Positions 51,797 to 63,366 of a DNA stretch of 64,000 nt are shown piece by piece. Position 1 is the stretch's first letter; every line of letters starts with the position of its first letter. The stretch comes from Epiperipatus broadwayi (taxonomy: Eukaryota > Onychophora > Udeonychophora > Euonychophora > Peripatidae). Both the position numbers and the translations under genes were made by a program. Location: NCBI GenBank assembly GCA_028023455.1, contig JAQFVV010006425.1:562001-626000 (forward strand). Direction: 5' to 3'. The notes beneath the pieces were generated by a model. The model searched no databases and had not been told where the DNA came from. It saw only the letters and a program-made list of their open reading frames with translations.

Positions 51797-54425
51797 TTAC
51801 AAGCATAAAGCTAAACTAGTCAATATAAAATCAAAACTACCCCAAATCTAAAATTAAACCAGACCAGCATAAAAATAATATTAAAACACAACCTAAGGTT
51901 TCACTGCTACAAGCAGACTTCTCAAGTGTAAAGAACACAAAAAACTACACAATATATATACTATTAAAAACTACCCACAAATCCATTCACTTCCCATCCA
52001 CCCTTAATATTAATAGAACTCTTAAATAAGTTAATTGCTTTAGAATAATAAATTTTCAATAATAAAGTCTCTTTAATTCTTCTTTTGATTTCATTTCTCT
52101 CAAAGAAGACAACCTTAGCTTCATCAAAATCAATAGTGTGGCCTGTATCTTTTTCATGGACATACAAAGCAGAACTAAGATATCTATTTTTAACTCTACT
52201 TTTATGAACCTTTATTCTTTCATTTAAACTCAAACTACTCTGACCTATGTAAACCTTCTTACAAAATAAACAAGGAATAAAATATACTACACCAGGAATA
52301 GTCTTTCTATCAAAAACTTCTTTTGTATTATTTAATAAATTATTCAATGTAACACCCCTTTTCCAAGCAATTTTCTTATTTCCAAACAATTTACTATTTC
52401 TACACACAATTTTATAAGAAGACAATTTAAATGGCAAAGAAATAAAATCATATTTTTCTTTAAACTTTACATCCTTACAAATATTACTATTAAATAAAAT
52501 ACTTTTAGCAAATTTATCAGAGTATCCAACACTCAAGTAATCTTTATAAAATTGATATTTCTGAAACAAAGCTACCCCACTAGAATTATTTTATTTAATA
52601 TTCCTATGACAATAATTCCTTAAAGCAGCTACTTTATGAGATACAGACTAATAGCTATCAGGTTTAATTATAGATCTTAATTCTTTACTTTTAACTAAAT
52701 GACTGCACAATAAACAATTAGTTTCTATATTTCTAATCACCAAAAGATCTAAAAAATTTAACTTACCAAAATCTAACCCCCCTCCTTCTAACACAAATTT
52801 TATAGAAGGATCAAAACAATTAAACTCATTTACAAATTCTTTCAATTTATCATTCTCAACTACAAATAAACAATCATCAACATATCTCACAAATAATTTT
52901 ACATATAAACAATTCTTTTTAATAATAATTTCCTCTTCCATAAAACTAATATAAACTGAACATACTAAAGGAGAAATAATATAACCTATTATCCACCCTT
53001 CCTTAATCTTATAAAAATTACCTTTATAAGTAAAATACATAGAATCTTCCAATAACAAAAGCAAATCTTTAATTACCTTAATTTTATTTTTTGATAAAGA
53101 ACTTTTCTTAATCAATACAGACAAAAGAACATCAATACTGCTTAACCTATTAACAGACTGATACATATTTTCAATATCTAAACTTCCAAATACCCAATTA
53201 CTTTCCATTTTAAAATTATTAATCTTATCAAAAGCCTCAAAAGAAGAAGAAACTGTGTACTGACCAAAATCAACAAATTGTTTTAAAAAATTATTCAAGA
53301 ATCTAGAAATACCCTCTACAACACTACCTGTAAAATCAAAAATAAATCTTAAAGGAAAACCATCTTTATGAGTTTTAATATTCACAAACATCTTAGCTGA
53401 TGTAAAATCATTAGGATAGCATTTTAAATAATCAACTTTATTTAAAAAATTTAAATTAACCATTTTCTTCATAATATCTATCAATTTTCTTTTAATCAAA
53501 TTACCTGGGTCTTTATCTAACAACATATATTTACCATTATTTAATTCTCTATCCATTTTCTCTTTGAATTCATCTCCTTTCATAATAACAAACCTACCAG
53601 CTTTGTCTTCATGAGAAATGATTACATCATTAGCAATTAACCTATTTTTAAGATGTTTAATCTCAGCAGGATTAATAACAAATTTTTCTTTCCTTTTTAA
53701 ACTTTTATTCAAAATCGATTGAATACCAACTTTCTGCTCATCACTCAAATTACTAGATTCAATAGACGAAATTGTATCAAAAACTATATTTTTTTAATGA
53801 AATGGAACAAAATTAGGGCCTTTACCAAGAATATCGAATTCTCTATCATTTAACTTCAAATCCGAAAGATTAACAACTCTATCCTCGGAAACCTTATTCT
53901 CATACCCTTTATCACTACAATAAACTTTATTAACTTTCCCAAACAACCACTTCAATTTTCTTTCATATTTTTTACAATAGAAATTTGACCTATTCTGTCT
54001 AAATTGTCTCATAAAAAAATTCAAAATTGAATAATTAAAATCTTGCCTCCTTTCTAAATAATATCTATTCCTTTTATATAGATAAATAAATTTATAAAAC
54101 CTTACAAAAATATCTTTTAAAAAACTATTCAATATATATGTTTGTAACTTAAAAACTAAATTTTTATTTTGAATCAACTTTTTATTTCTACTAAAATTAA
54201 TAACACAACCTAGGAAAAACACTAAATTCCCTACATTTTTTAAGAAAATAAATCTGCCATCGTAAAGACTCTATCCTATCACTCAATTTAGACAAATTTT
54301 TAATCCTTCTAATATTATTAAATGGAAAATTATTAAAAACTAAACTCCACAAACCCAGGCTTCATAGAGGAACAAAAAAGAAGTGGAAATTATATAGCTT
54401 ATCCATGCAGTAAAACTAATAACAT
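51791..54425 (-). mobile_element. Penelope-like retroelement (RT + GIY-YIG endonuclease)
   Basis: The element runs right to left. Its coding region is at 51964-54340. A ~170-bp 3' region contains CTTGAGAAG and a CTGCT-TGT-AGCAG hairpin followed by TGAAACC, then the TA tract. The 5' limit is uncertain: Penelope-like N-terminal sequence can be traced to about 54,340, and the reading frame continues to ~54,420. No flanking LTR-like repeat was identified. C-terminal GIY-YIG plus this RT type separates it from LINEs. Confidence 0.85.
51964..54340 (-). pseudogene. Penelope-like polyprotein, three nonsense codons and one 5' frameshift
   Basis: From 54222 to 51964 one frame of ~752 codons is broken only by TAA (53794-53796), TAG (52648-52650) and TAA (52591-52593). 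The region before 54222 (RRIKNLSKLSDRIESLRW, FLKKCREFSVFP) continues the protein in another frame, with the shift near 54210. Motifs: NLSDLKLNDREFDILGKGPN (N-terminal region), KTHKDGFPLRFI, palm A SLDIENMY, a changed GWIIGYIISP where G-x-x-M-G-S-P-L-S-P is usual, and catalytic YVDD. The C-terminal endonuclease has GVVYFIPC, VYIGQS, R and H of ERIKVH, DTGHTIDFDE, and a final E in RRIKETLL. This domain order is diagnostic for Penelope-like elements. Lacking frameshifts in 2.2 kb, it looks fairly young. Confidence 0.9.
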
Positions 54426-55980
54426 TGCATGGTTAGATGTGGATTGGTTGTAATCTCTATCTAAGACTTGATTGGAAAATAATTCAAAAACCGAAATTAA
54501 TTTAATACTACAATGCTATGAAAACCTTAAAAATATATGCAAACTAATTATCTATTGGACTATTGAAATTTTAAATATATGTCACGTGTATTCAGAACCA
54601 CAATTCCAAAATCATTTTTAGCTATAGTTGGCAAAGGCTCATTCTATTATAAAAATGGTAAAGTTATGTTTTTAATAAATAGTCTATTACAGGGCAAAGG
54701 TCTCTACTTCAATTCATGAATAAGGAAAGAAAAGACATCAGTTATTAAAAGTAATTATTTTTGGAATTGGTGAAAATTTAAGCGGATTTTAATTCTTTCT
54801 TTTTCCTATTTAACCTGGATATTTATATCCTATCTAAGAAAAAAATCCCAAGCTCTTCCTAAAGGATTTTATTTGACTTGGATTAAATCTTATATATCTT
54901 AAGCATAACAGACGAATACTTTACCTTAGCACTATAAACCATTCTAATTTTTTTTTATACATGTATATAATAAAAGTTTAGCATCTTTTTCCAAAATGGT
55001 GATTTTTTTTTCTTAATAGAAAGCTCTCTTGAAGTAAATACATTTCATTGTATGTTTTAAAAGAATACTCGTTAGCACATTTTTTCAATGAATAATATTA
55101 TCTAAGGTTACAACAGTTTAAACTAGTGTAAGACGCTTTATTATCGTCGAGATTATAGTACATAAAAATGTCACTAAAGCTAATACAGAAGAAAAGAATA
55201 AATAAAAAAAATTTTAAAAAAGTCTTTCAATTCTGAAAAACAGCTAAAATAACATATTATTATCAATTTATTTTTATATTTAAAACTTTTGTATTATTTT
55301 TTTAGTTATTTCCAAAATAAAATTTATTTTAATAAAATTAATGTATTTGTAATAGGATGTACATATATAATATACGATCATTAGATTTTGAACATATAAA
55401 TAGAATAATATATAAAAATACAGTATTGACAATATATAACTAATAATTTTAACGATTTTAGAAAATTATAAAATTGCAAATTGATATGAGATATAAAATA
55501 ATATTAATAATAGTATTAATAAAATGTCAAAAATAATAGATTTTAATCACATTTCAAATATAAAAAAATAGATTATATATTAGGCAAAAATAAAAAAAAG
55601 CATATACATTTAAATACTTTAATATTAAGTGAATAAGCGTAGTTATAGCATAAGGACTTTAAAATCTGAAGGTTTTCTACAAAAGTTTGATCTTTCTTGA
55701 TCTCTTTAACAACTAATTATTGTTTTTTTTGTTTTGTTTTTTTTTAACCTTTGATCTTATAACATATAACAATATGTAAAACAAAAATAAAAAATATAAC
55801 TTCTGGTAATAAAAGGGCAAACATAGAATTTAAGACAGACGGATCACTACATATAGAACCAGTTCTTAGATATAAAAACGAAATGTAATAAAAATAGAAA
55901 TTTTTCTAAATAATAATAAAACATCGATATATTGATTTTTTTCGACTACAGTAATTTTTTTTAAATGTGTCAAAGCATCA
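54426..55980. other. AT-rich non-coding
   Basis: A small patch at 54,680-54,735 (GGGCAAAGGTCTCTACTTCAA) resembles the CAGGATAAAGGTCTCTCC segment of the minus-strand RTE 3' ends and may be another remnant. Otherwise nothing recognised. Confidence 0.4.
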
Positions 55981-56048
55981 GCCGCTAAGCGAGCCTCGAG
56001 ACAACTGCTTGTAAGGCAGCTGTGCTAACCACTCGGCCACCAACGCTT
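55975..56048 (-). repeat. tRNA-derived sequence (tRNA-Gly-like frame, anticodon TAC)
   Basis: Minus strand: AGCGTTGGTGGCCGAGTGG, then box A-like GAGTGGTTAGC, a good anticodon arm (GCTGC, loop CTTACAA, GCAGT; anticodon TAC) and a region ending GGCTGATGCT that pairs with the 5' end using wobbles. The T arm does not fold, so it is not a standard tRNA gene. It shares CAGCTGCCTT-CAAGCAG with the copy at 121-190. A SINE head or pseudogene is most likely. Confidence 0.55.
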
Positions 56049-56089
56049 GGCAACTACAGTAGTTTTAATTTAAATTCATGGAAATTTGC

Positions 56090-56725
56090 ACTATGTAATT
56101 AGAAAATGAATAAAGAAGTATAAATAAAATGGGAACTGGAAATAAATACAGAGAAACCCAATAAGATATAAATAATATTAAAAGATGAAATGATGATTGG
56201 AAAATATGAGAAATATAAGTATCCAGACGTAAAGATAAAAAAAAGATAATAATAGGTGAATCTATAATAAAAAGAAACATAATCAATGGAAAGAATAAAT
56301 CAATGTTAAATGGAGCACTAAGAAATGAGAACAACAAAAATCAACAACAGACTATGATAGAACATAATGGCCAAAATATTATTATATATAATAATGAGAT
56401 TCAACAATTAAAGGAAATAAAAGGAAAAATAAATACTGGCTACTTAAATGGATTTTTAGTAATAATATACAGAAAAAATGAGAATAAAATGAATAAGAAA
56501 TATGAGAATTCAACAAATAATAGATATTAAGCATACAAATGCAATAGAATGGTCTGGACACCTGCAGAAAATAATTTGAGAAAAATTACCAAGTTAAATT
56601 TTGAATTGACCATCATTAGGAAAAAGATAAAGATTACATTCTAAGAGGAAATAGAAAGAAGTGATAGCAAAATGAAAGAAAAATAGTTTTCAAAAAAATT
56701 ATTGACTGATACTATAGTCTGGTGA
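56090..56725 (+). pseudogene. decayed RTE-type LINE, thumb and C-terminal region
   Basis: Plus-strand pieces in order: ELEINTEKPNKI (usual L-x-x-N-x-x-KTK), MMIGKYEKYKY, LNGALRNENNKNQQ, NIIIYNNEIQQLKE, then QIIDIKHTNAIEWSGHLQK, which parallels the WAGHhhR motif of RTE C-termini. The 75-codon frame at 56303-56530 is a surviving stretch of it. Stops and frameshifts separate the pieces. Confidence 0.6.
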
Positions 56726-58740
56726 TTGGTGTATGAAAAAAAAAAGGATTAATCTATATCTTACCTATTATACTAATTCTTCAAAGAAGTTTTAATAATC
56801 TTAGTATTTATAACATGTTTTTTTATGTTTCTTTGGGTTTTTTTTTAAATAAATTGTTACTGTTATTTATAATGAAAACAAATAATATAATGATAACTGA
56901 TTGTAGAAATGCAAATAAAATTGTATAATTTTAACATGGATGGTAGAAACAGAAATAAATTACTCAGTATATTAAATACTATTAAAATTTTATTAGTAAA
57001 TAGAATATAATTCATATGATTATTTGGGAATGTTTGTTGTCTTGATTACATGGATTAATTTACAAAATTATATACTTTTTCAATTGGTAAGAGTGAAACA
57101 ATCGTTGATTTTCTAATAAAATCACTTTGATTGAGTTGGGAAAAATAATTAGTCTTATGGGAATGATATAATTAATGTGAAACTAATTACATATCAGTAC
57201 TATCATCAGGATTACGAAAATCACAGTAAAAAAGTTTATAATAGACGATGTCAAAGAATAATATAACAAAGATTTTGCATAGAAGAGGCTATCAAATCAA
57301 AGTTAGCAGCTTCTTATCAATATGGTTAGTCTTACTTGGGAATGTAAGGTTAAAAAAATAAAGAATAAAATATTAAAGATGAGTTTTTTTATGATGATAT
57401 AAACCAATGATGAACGGCAATTACCTCTCTTCTAATTACATCTATACTTTATACATTATATTTGTATTCAAATATTACCTCCAGTCTATAATAGGCTGAT
57501 CTTTACAGTGTTTGTTAATAAATGATAATAGTTTACAATAAAAAAATTTTAATATAAATTACAAATAAAATAATAATGAATTATTAATTTTTCGACCTTG
57601 CTAAAAAACAAATAAAAAAAAAAATAAGAAGCTACAATATATATTATTCTTTTTACTATCGAAATGAAGCGTCAATTTTATTTATTTTTATTATTAATTT
57701 TGGAAATAAAAAAAAATCTTTTATTTCTAAAATACTGAAATCAAACATGAAATAGATTTTTTTTATGATTAAAAAATGGTCAAAAATTTGTTTAGAAGCT
57801 GTGATATTTACTGAAGAAAGTTAAAAGTAAGATAACTGAATACAATTGAACTATTGTTATCGTAAAATATACTGACAACGATGACCTCACTGTCAAATTT
57901 AGAACAGATCTTATGACAAAAACCGAAAAATAGTAAGTGAAAGTAAAAATGAGTTTTTTTAATAAAATAGTTTTTATTATGTTAAAATTTTAATACAAAG
58001 AAAATTAAAATTGCTCTGCATTGTGATTCGGTATTTTCAAAAGGCAAAAAAAAAAAAACGAATGTCAATTTTTTTTAATATCTACAATTTTATATCTATC
58101 TACATATTTCATCTTATCTTTATATATAAATTTGTAAAATGATAATTATAAATTTATTTAATCATCTTATAATGTATTTCCCCACCCAGCTTTTCAGGTT
58201 ATATATGTGTAGTCAGTTTAAGTCAACGGAAATATATATATAATTATGATAAATTTTAATTTATTGACTAAATTCTTTTCTGCTATTAAAACGAGAGCTG
58301 TATGAGTTTAATTTTGTAAGTAATTGGTTAATACGCGTGCATTAATTATTAATGAAGTTGAATACTAACAGTTAATATAAACACTTTTTTTTTTCACTAT
58401 ATTAAGTTCACTTACAAAACTTAAGCAAAACCTTATCCGTTTCTATTAATAACAACTAATTGCTTAATTCATAACAAACTAAAAGGTAATATTTTAAAAT
58501 AAACAATTTTTTGAAGGAAAAACAAACGCCAGTTTCTCTAAATCATATGGATCATCAGATAAATCGATCGAAAAATACATACATTGGTAAACCCCAAGAT
58601 AGTTGAGTTGATAAATAAGCAAACTAAATAAATAGGAAAACAAAAACATATATGAATAGATAAACTTAAAAACAGACCTTCAAATAATAAAAATATTTAT
58701 TGAAAGATAGACAAATAGAAAACTATATAGATATACAGAC
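56726..58740. other. AT-rich non-coding
   Basis: Homopolymers and AT tracts, nothing recognised. Confidence 0.4.
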
Positions 58741-58890
58741 ATATACATATACAAACAATCAGATAAATAAATAGATAGATTGATAAATTTATACACATTA
58801 AAATATATATATATAATTAAATATATTTATAAATACAATAATCATATATATTTTAAAAATTTTATTCACTTAGAAGAACTTATAGGAAAA
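58741..58890. repeat. degenerate left shoulder of the TAGA array
   Basis: Scattered GATA/GATAAATA units (for example AATAGATAGATTGATAAAT) interrupted by AT-rich sequence, suggesting an older, decayed part of the array. Confidence 0.5.
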
Positions 58891-59130
<240 letters not shown>

Positions 59131-59270
59131 TGATTAGTTTGATAGATACTTAAGTAATAAAATTGATGGATGGATAGATGTATAGATTGATAAATAAATA
59201 AGTGAAAAGTAGATAGATGGACGAGTGACTAATGATAAATAGATAGATAGATTGATTAACAGATAGGCAT

Positions 59271-60204
59271 TTAAAACAAACTTTCCAATAGTTGTTAAGT
59301 AAAATTTAAGTGTTTTCAAGCATAAAAAAAAAACATTGAGACAATTTCTCAGAACATCATGAATATTCGGTAAGTATTCTTTTAGCAAAGAAGAAAACTA
59401 CTCTTGAAATGAATATGATTTTTTTCTTTAAAAAAAAAAGAATGACTCTGTTTTGCAATTAGAATAATTATACATGTGTGTAATGTATTTTATTATCCTC
59501 TAAAATATTTTATCGTGTAGTTTTAGTTGATATTAAGCAGAAATTATTTTCAAGGTTGTTATAAAATATAGTTAATGCTAAGCTATTATAGAAGAGCATT
59601 ATTAATAACCAAGAAACTTACACTAGAACTAGCAAATCATTTTAAAATGTTAACAGATACCAAAGATGTTTGGAATTTAATAATATGAATAATATATACT
59701 CATGTTCTATTAAGAATTACTACAGAGATACAAGTTACAACAGTCATCATTAAATTTTCAATAGATAAAGCAAATAAAAAATATAAAAATATTTTAAACT
59801 GATTTATGAAATAAAACTGTAAAATAGTAGGCAATAGTAACTCATGACAAGAAGTCGTAATTGGGAAATGGTCAATAAAGCTATAGTAGATAGTATAGTT
59901 CAAAAGAATAAAACAAGTAAAAAAAAAAAGAATAAAACAAGTTATTAGTATTGAAAACAAAATCAATGGACAGTAAGGAAACAATATTACTAAAATAAAT
60001 AGATCAGCATAAAGTGTGAGGACTTATAGAAAGAACTTCATAGTAAAAATAAAGATGAAAGCAAAGTTTAACATTATCGTCTAAAATTTCAATGTCTTTA
60101 AATAAATAAGACACATGCAATTAAAAGAAGTACAAAAGCTTGTTTTTATAAATTATCGTAAATATTTTAAAAGAGATTGTGAAGAAATAGAAAAGAAAAA
60201 CAGT
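59271..60204. other. AT-rich non-coding
   Basis: Possibly includes upstream parts of the RTE copy at 60.4 kb, but similarity is too weak to claim. Confidence 0.35.
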
Positions 60205-60300
60205 ATGTTTGATCAAGGGTATCAGCGGTATGAGATAGCATGGATGGTTGTGAAAGTCTGAGTTCAAACCCCATATATATTACATATATAAGTGTAGGTA
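60205..60300 (+). repeat. tRNA-like end of the hammerhead-repeat family
   Basis: GATCAAGGGTATCAGCGGTA then TGAGATAGCATGGATGG and a clear box B-like GAGTTCAAACCCC (60260-60272), followed by ATATTACATATATA. It matches the outer ends of the 38 and 51 kb palindromes but keeps the best box B of all copies. The hammerhead part is absent. Confidence 0.65.
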
Positions 60301-60439
60301 TAAAAAGTCTGTACTGTAGAAAAAAAAGTTCATATTTCAAAATAATAAAATTATACAAGATGATTGGAGAATGCAATAATGATATTAATGTTTAAATAAG
60401 TTGAAAGAACAAATATTAGAAACTTCAGATCCATCGGTA

Positions 60440-60765
60440 TTTTAACTTATTTATGCTAAATCTTTTAAAAAGATTGTTACAATTAATCTACAAATAACTT
60501 TAGATTCAATTAAAAGCAAAACGGACTTAAAAGTGGTAGATATTATACATATATTAAAAATAAATATACCAAAAAATAATGAGAATAATTTACCATTGTT
60601 GTTTGCATTTGTAGATTGTGAAGGTTGATTCTATAAGCATTTTGATAATAATTAGAATAATAAAACATATAGTTTAGATCCAGGGTATTATCAAATTCAT
60701 AAAAATATTTATCAAATCACAATAGCAGTAGTATGGTTACACTAAAAAGATTAACATAAATAATG

Positions 60766-60811
<46 letters not shown>

Positions 60812-61540
60812 GTCATTCAGATTTCATTTCTTTAAGTCTTTAGAAGCAGTTATCTAGATTGCATTTTTGGATTAAAGGAAAAGTATTGAAGAAATAAACA
60901 AATTAAGATTACTTGAGTGAACTATATTTTATAGATGACATGATTTTTTTTGTAAATATCACTTCAAAGCTTCAGAACATTAAAAAAATATTAAAAACAA
61001 ATTTCAACAAAGCCTAAATTAATGTTTTATGAATTAATAAAATGAAGAAAACAAAAATAGAAATATAGTTAAAAACATAATTGATGATATTAACAATAGA
61101 ATTAAAATTGGATGGAGTGATTTTTCTTGTAATATCGGGGGGGGGGGTTTTAAAACTATGTGCTTGAGAAAAAAGTTTTTTTTACTAAATGTGTTTAACC
61201 AGAATTTAATTATGGATCTTAATAAAAGAATAAGCAAAAAAAAACAAAAAAAAAATAGTATGGTCAGATTTGGAAGGTTATTTGTGAGTAACCTGAAGAA
61301 ATGGAAAACAAAACACATGGGTAAGAAAACATTTAGGTATAATTGTTTTCATTAAAAGAATAAAAAGTTGGGATAGAATTAACCTATATATGTCATTTAA
61401 AGTGGAGACAACATAGGAATAACTGAAGTTTTAAACTCAGTCTGAATGTATTGTACAATATCTAGTTAAGAGTATGTTTAGGAACTAACAAATAAGTTTT
61501 AGATAAAAAAAAGCTTGGATTAAACATGGAAAGACTGTAT
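60440..61540 (+). pseudogene. decayed RTE-type LINE reverse transcriptase
   Basis: Plus-strand pieces in order: INIPKNNENNLPLLFAFVDC (the palm A region; usual F-V-D-x-x-K-A-F-D, ~60,600), HSDFISLSL (usual GDSISP, ~60,815), YLSELYFIDDMIFFVN (palm C, FIDD, ~60,910), SKLQNIKKIL, then MVRFGRLFVSNLKKWKTKHM (~61,260). Spacing fits an RTE-clade RT. There are many stops, frameshifts and a poly-G interruption at 61137-61148. A GT tract (60780-60810) lies inside, between palm A and the GDSISP-like block. Confidence 0.65.
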
Positions 61541-61929
61541 TCTTTGGTAATTGGTAGTAGTTGTAAATAATGACAAAATAATTCATTATTCTCAGATGAG
61601 AAATAATAAGAAAAAAAATATTAATATTAAATGCTTTTATTTATTATTCACTATAATAAAAGATAATTGTTTCTTCAACTTCAAATAAAAGCATGGGAGT
61701 TGGAAGTGTTCAGAAATTAATTAAGTCAATTCCTTGTTATAAAAATTATGGTTTGATTTAATAAAGTGTTAATCCCCATGCTTTTATTTCAAATTAAATC
61801 TAATAACCCCATTTGTGGTTAAAGAAACATTTTTTTTTGTTTAATGCACAGTAAATAACATTTAAATTTTTTTAAAAAATTTCTCTATTATTTTTAAGTT
61901 TTTAGTATTGGCACAATAAATAAATAGGC
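61541..61929. other. AT-rich non-coding
   Basis: Nothing recognised, except that CATGGGAGTT near 61692 and CCCCATGCTTTTATTTCAA near 61775 are parts of a small inverted repeat (AAATAAAAGCATGG/CCATGCTTTTATTT, 61685-61790). Confidence 0.4.
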
Positions 61930-62045
61930 AAAAAACTCTCCATACAGTAGTGCCACCTTAAATGGATGCCTGTTTACTAACAGTTATGTGATAGCATGAG
62001 ATGGTGATCATGTGACATTTAGTGGTTTAACACAATAAATAAACA
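61930..62045. repeat. second copy of the 9.9 kb interspersed repeat
   Basis: ACAGTAGTGCCACCT, GAGATGGTGATCATGTG and ACATTTAGTGGTTTA follow the same order as at 9,905-10,050. Confidence 0.5.
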
Positions 62046-62066
62046 TGTAAATTCTAAATTATTTTT

Positions 62067-62170
62067 TAAATTGGCATGACCTTATAGCTGATATATATAT
62101 ATATGCATACTTTTGATTTAAATTGGCATGACCTTATAGCTGATATATATATATATGCATACTTTTGATT
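62067..62170. repeat. 52-bp exact tandem duplication
   Basis: The unit TAAATTGGCATGACC...CATACTTTTGATT is present twice in direct tandem with no visible difference (62067-62118 and 62119-62170), so the duplication is recent or an assembly artefact. Confidence 0.9.
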
Positions 62171-62717
62171 TTTAATAATTTTTGCACAATTATTGTGTTG
62201 TATTAAAATAATCATAAATCTTAATAACTTTGGAAAAAATAAAGTTTTTAGTTATTCCAAACATTTTGTCAAAATAATCCTGCAAATGGTCTCAAAATAG
62301 ATTACAAAGTACTAAATCCATCAATCACATAATTATACTTACCTCCTTAAAATTTTAAAATTAATAAATCAATATATATATATTAGTTCATGATTTTGCC
62401 AGTTTTAATGAGTTATAAAATCCTTTACCAGATGGTCATAAAAGCATGCTAATTAAGAAAACCTCAAACAGTGTGATTTCTCAGTAATATCCTTTGTGTT
62501 TTAAAGTATTTATAAAGTAAAACAGTTTGTTTAATATATTTTTATTAGTCAATTAATAAGCCTAGAGAATATTCAATAATGAATAATATTTTTATAATTT
62601 AATTGTCACTACCTACTCACACACAATATAGGGGGTGGTTTCTATCCACTTTTAACACCCTGTGGAAGAATGTAATCATAAACATATGACCAAAGACCTG
62701 TAAAAAGATCTATGATT
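62171..62717. other. AT-rich non-coding
   Basis: Nothing recognised. Confidence 0.4.
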
Positions 62718-62772
62718 TCTAAATTGTAAATTTTGTGCTCAAACAGCACTCATTAGTTGGCCCAGACTACAA
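62718..62772 (-). ncRNA. old relic of the hammerhead motif
   Basis: Minus strand: GTCTGGGCCAA, CTAATGAG (one change from CTGATGAG), a fully paired stem II GTGCT-GTTTG-AGCAC, then AAAA where GAAA is expected. It is useful because it preserves the complete 5-bp stem II, closed by G and C, that the other copies have partly lost. Confidence 0.5.
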
Positions 62773-63366
62773 TATCGTACATTAATCTTTATCATTGGCC
62801 AGTATGTGGATAGCAAATTACTACAGCTTAATTGGTGTGTTCACATGCTGCCCTTACAACTTTGACACAAATCACTTAATAAAAGTATATTAATATTTTT
62901 AGTTATTAATTGGTCCAGAGGTTTTTCAATAATGAATAATATCTTTTAACACCTTGTAAAATAGTTATATATAATAAATTAAAAACCATATGTTTTTTTG
63001 CTCTCCATTATTAATAATTGCTAACTTCTATTCTTCATTGACTTTTTGCAATATTTTTTTTTATTTGATGCCTATATTTTGCTATTACCTTTTAATCTAC
63101 TAAAAAAGATTGTTCAAAGGTTTATTTTTAAAGCATAACAGTTAATGTCTTTTTGGTAGTTTTTGGTTACATGTACTGTGGCCACTAGGTGATGCTGCAG
63201 AACCACCAAGAAGCTTGCAAGTGATAAATGTCTATACAAAAATGGCTGAAATATAGTATAAAACTAACAAATACTATATTTCATTATTTTGATATTTGTT
63301 ATCAAGGTTGGGCCTATCATATTTAATGCACGAGGCAAATCTTAAAAATTGCAAACTTTAAAAATA
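62773..63366. other. AT-rich non-coding
   Basis: A GC-richer patch at 63,170-63,215 (TGTGGCCACTAGGTGATGC) may be an old repeat end. Nothing else recognised. Confidence 0.4.
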
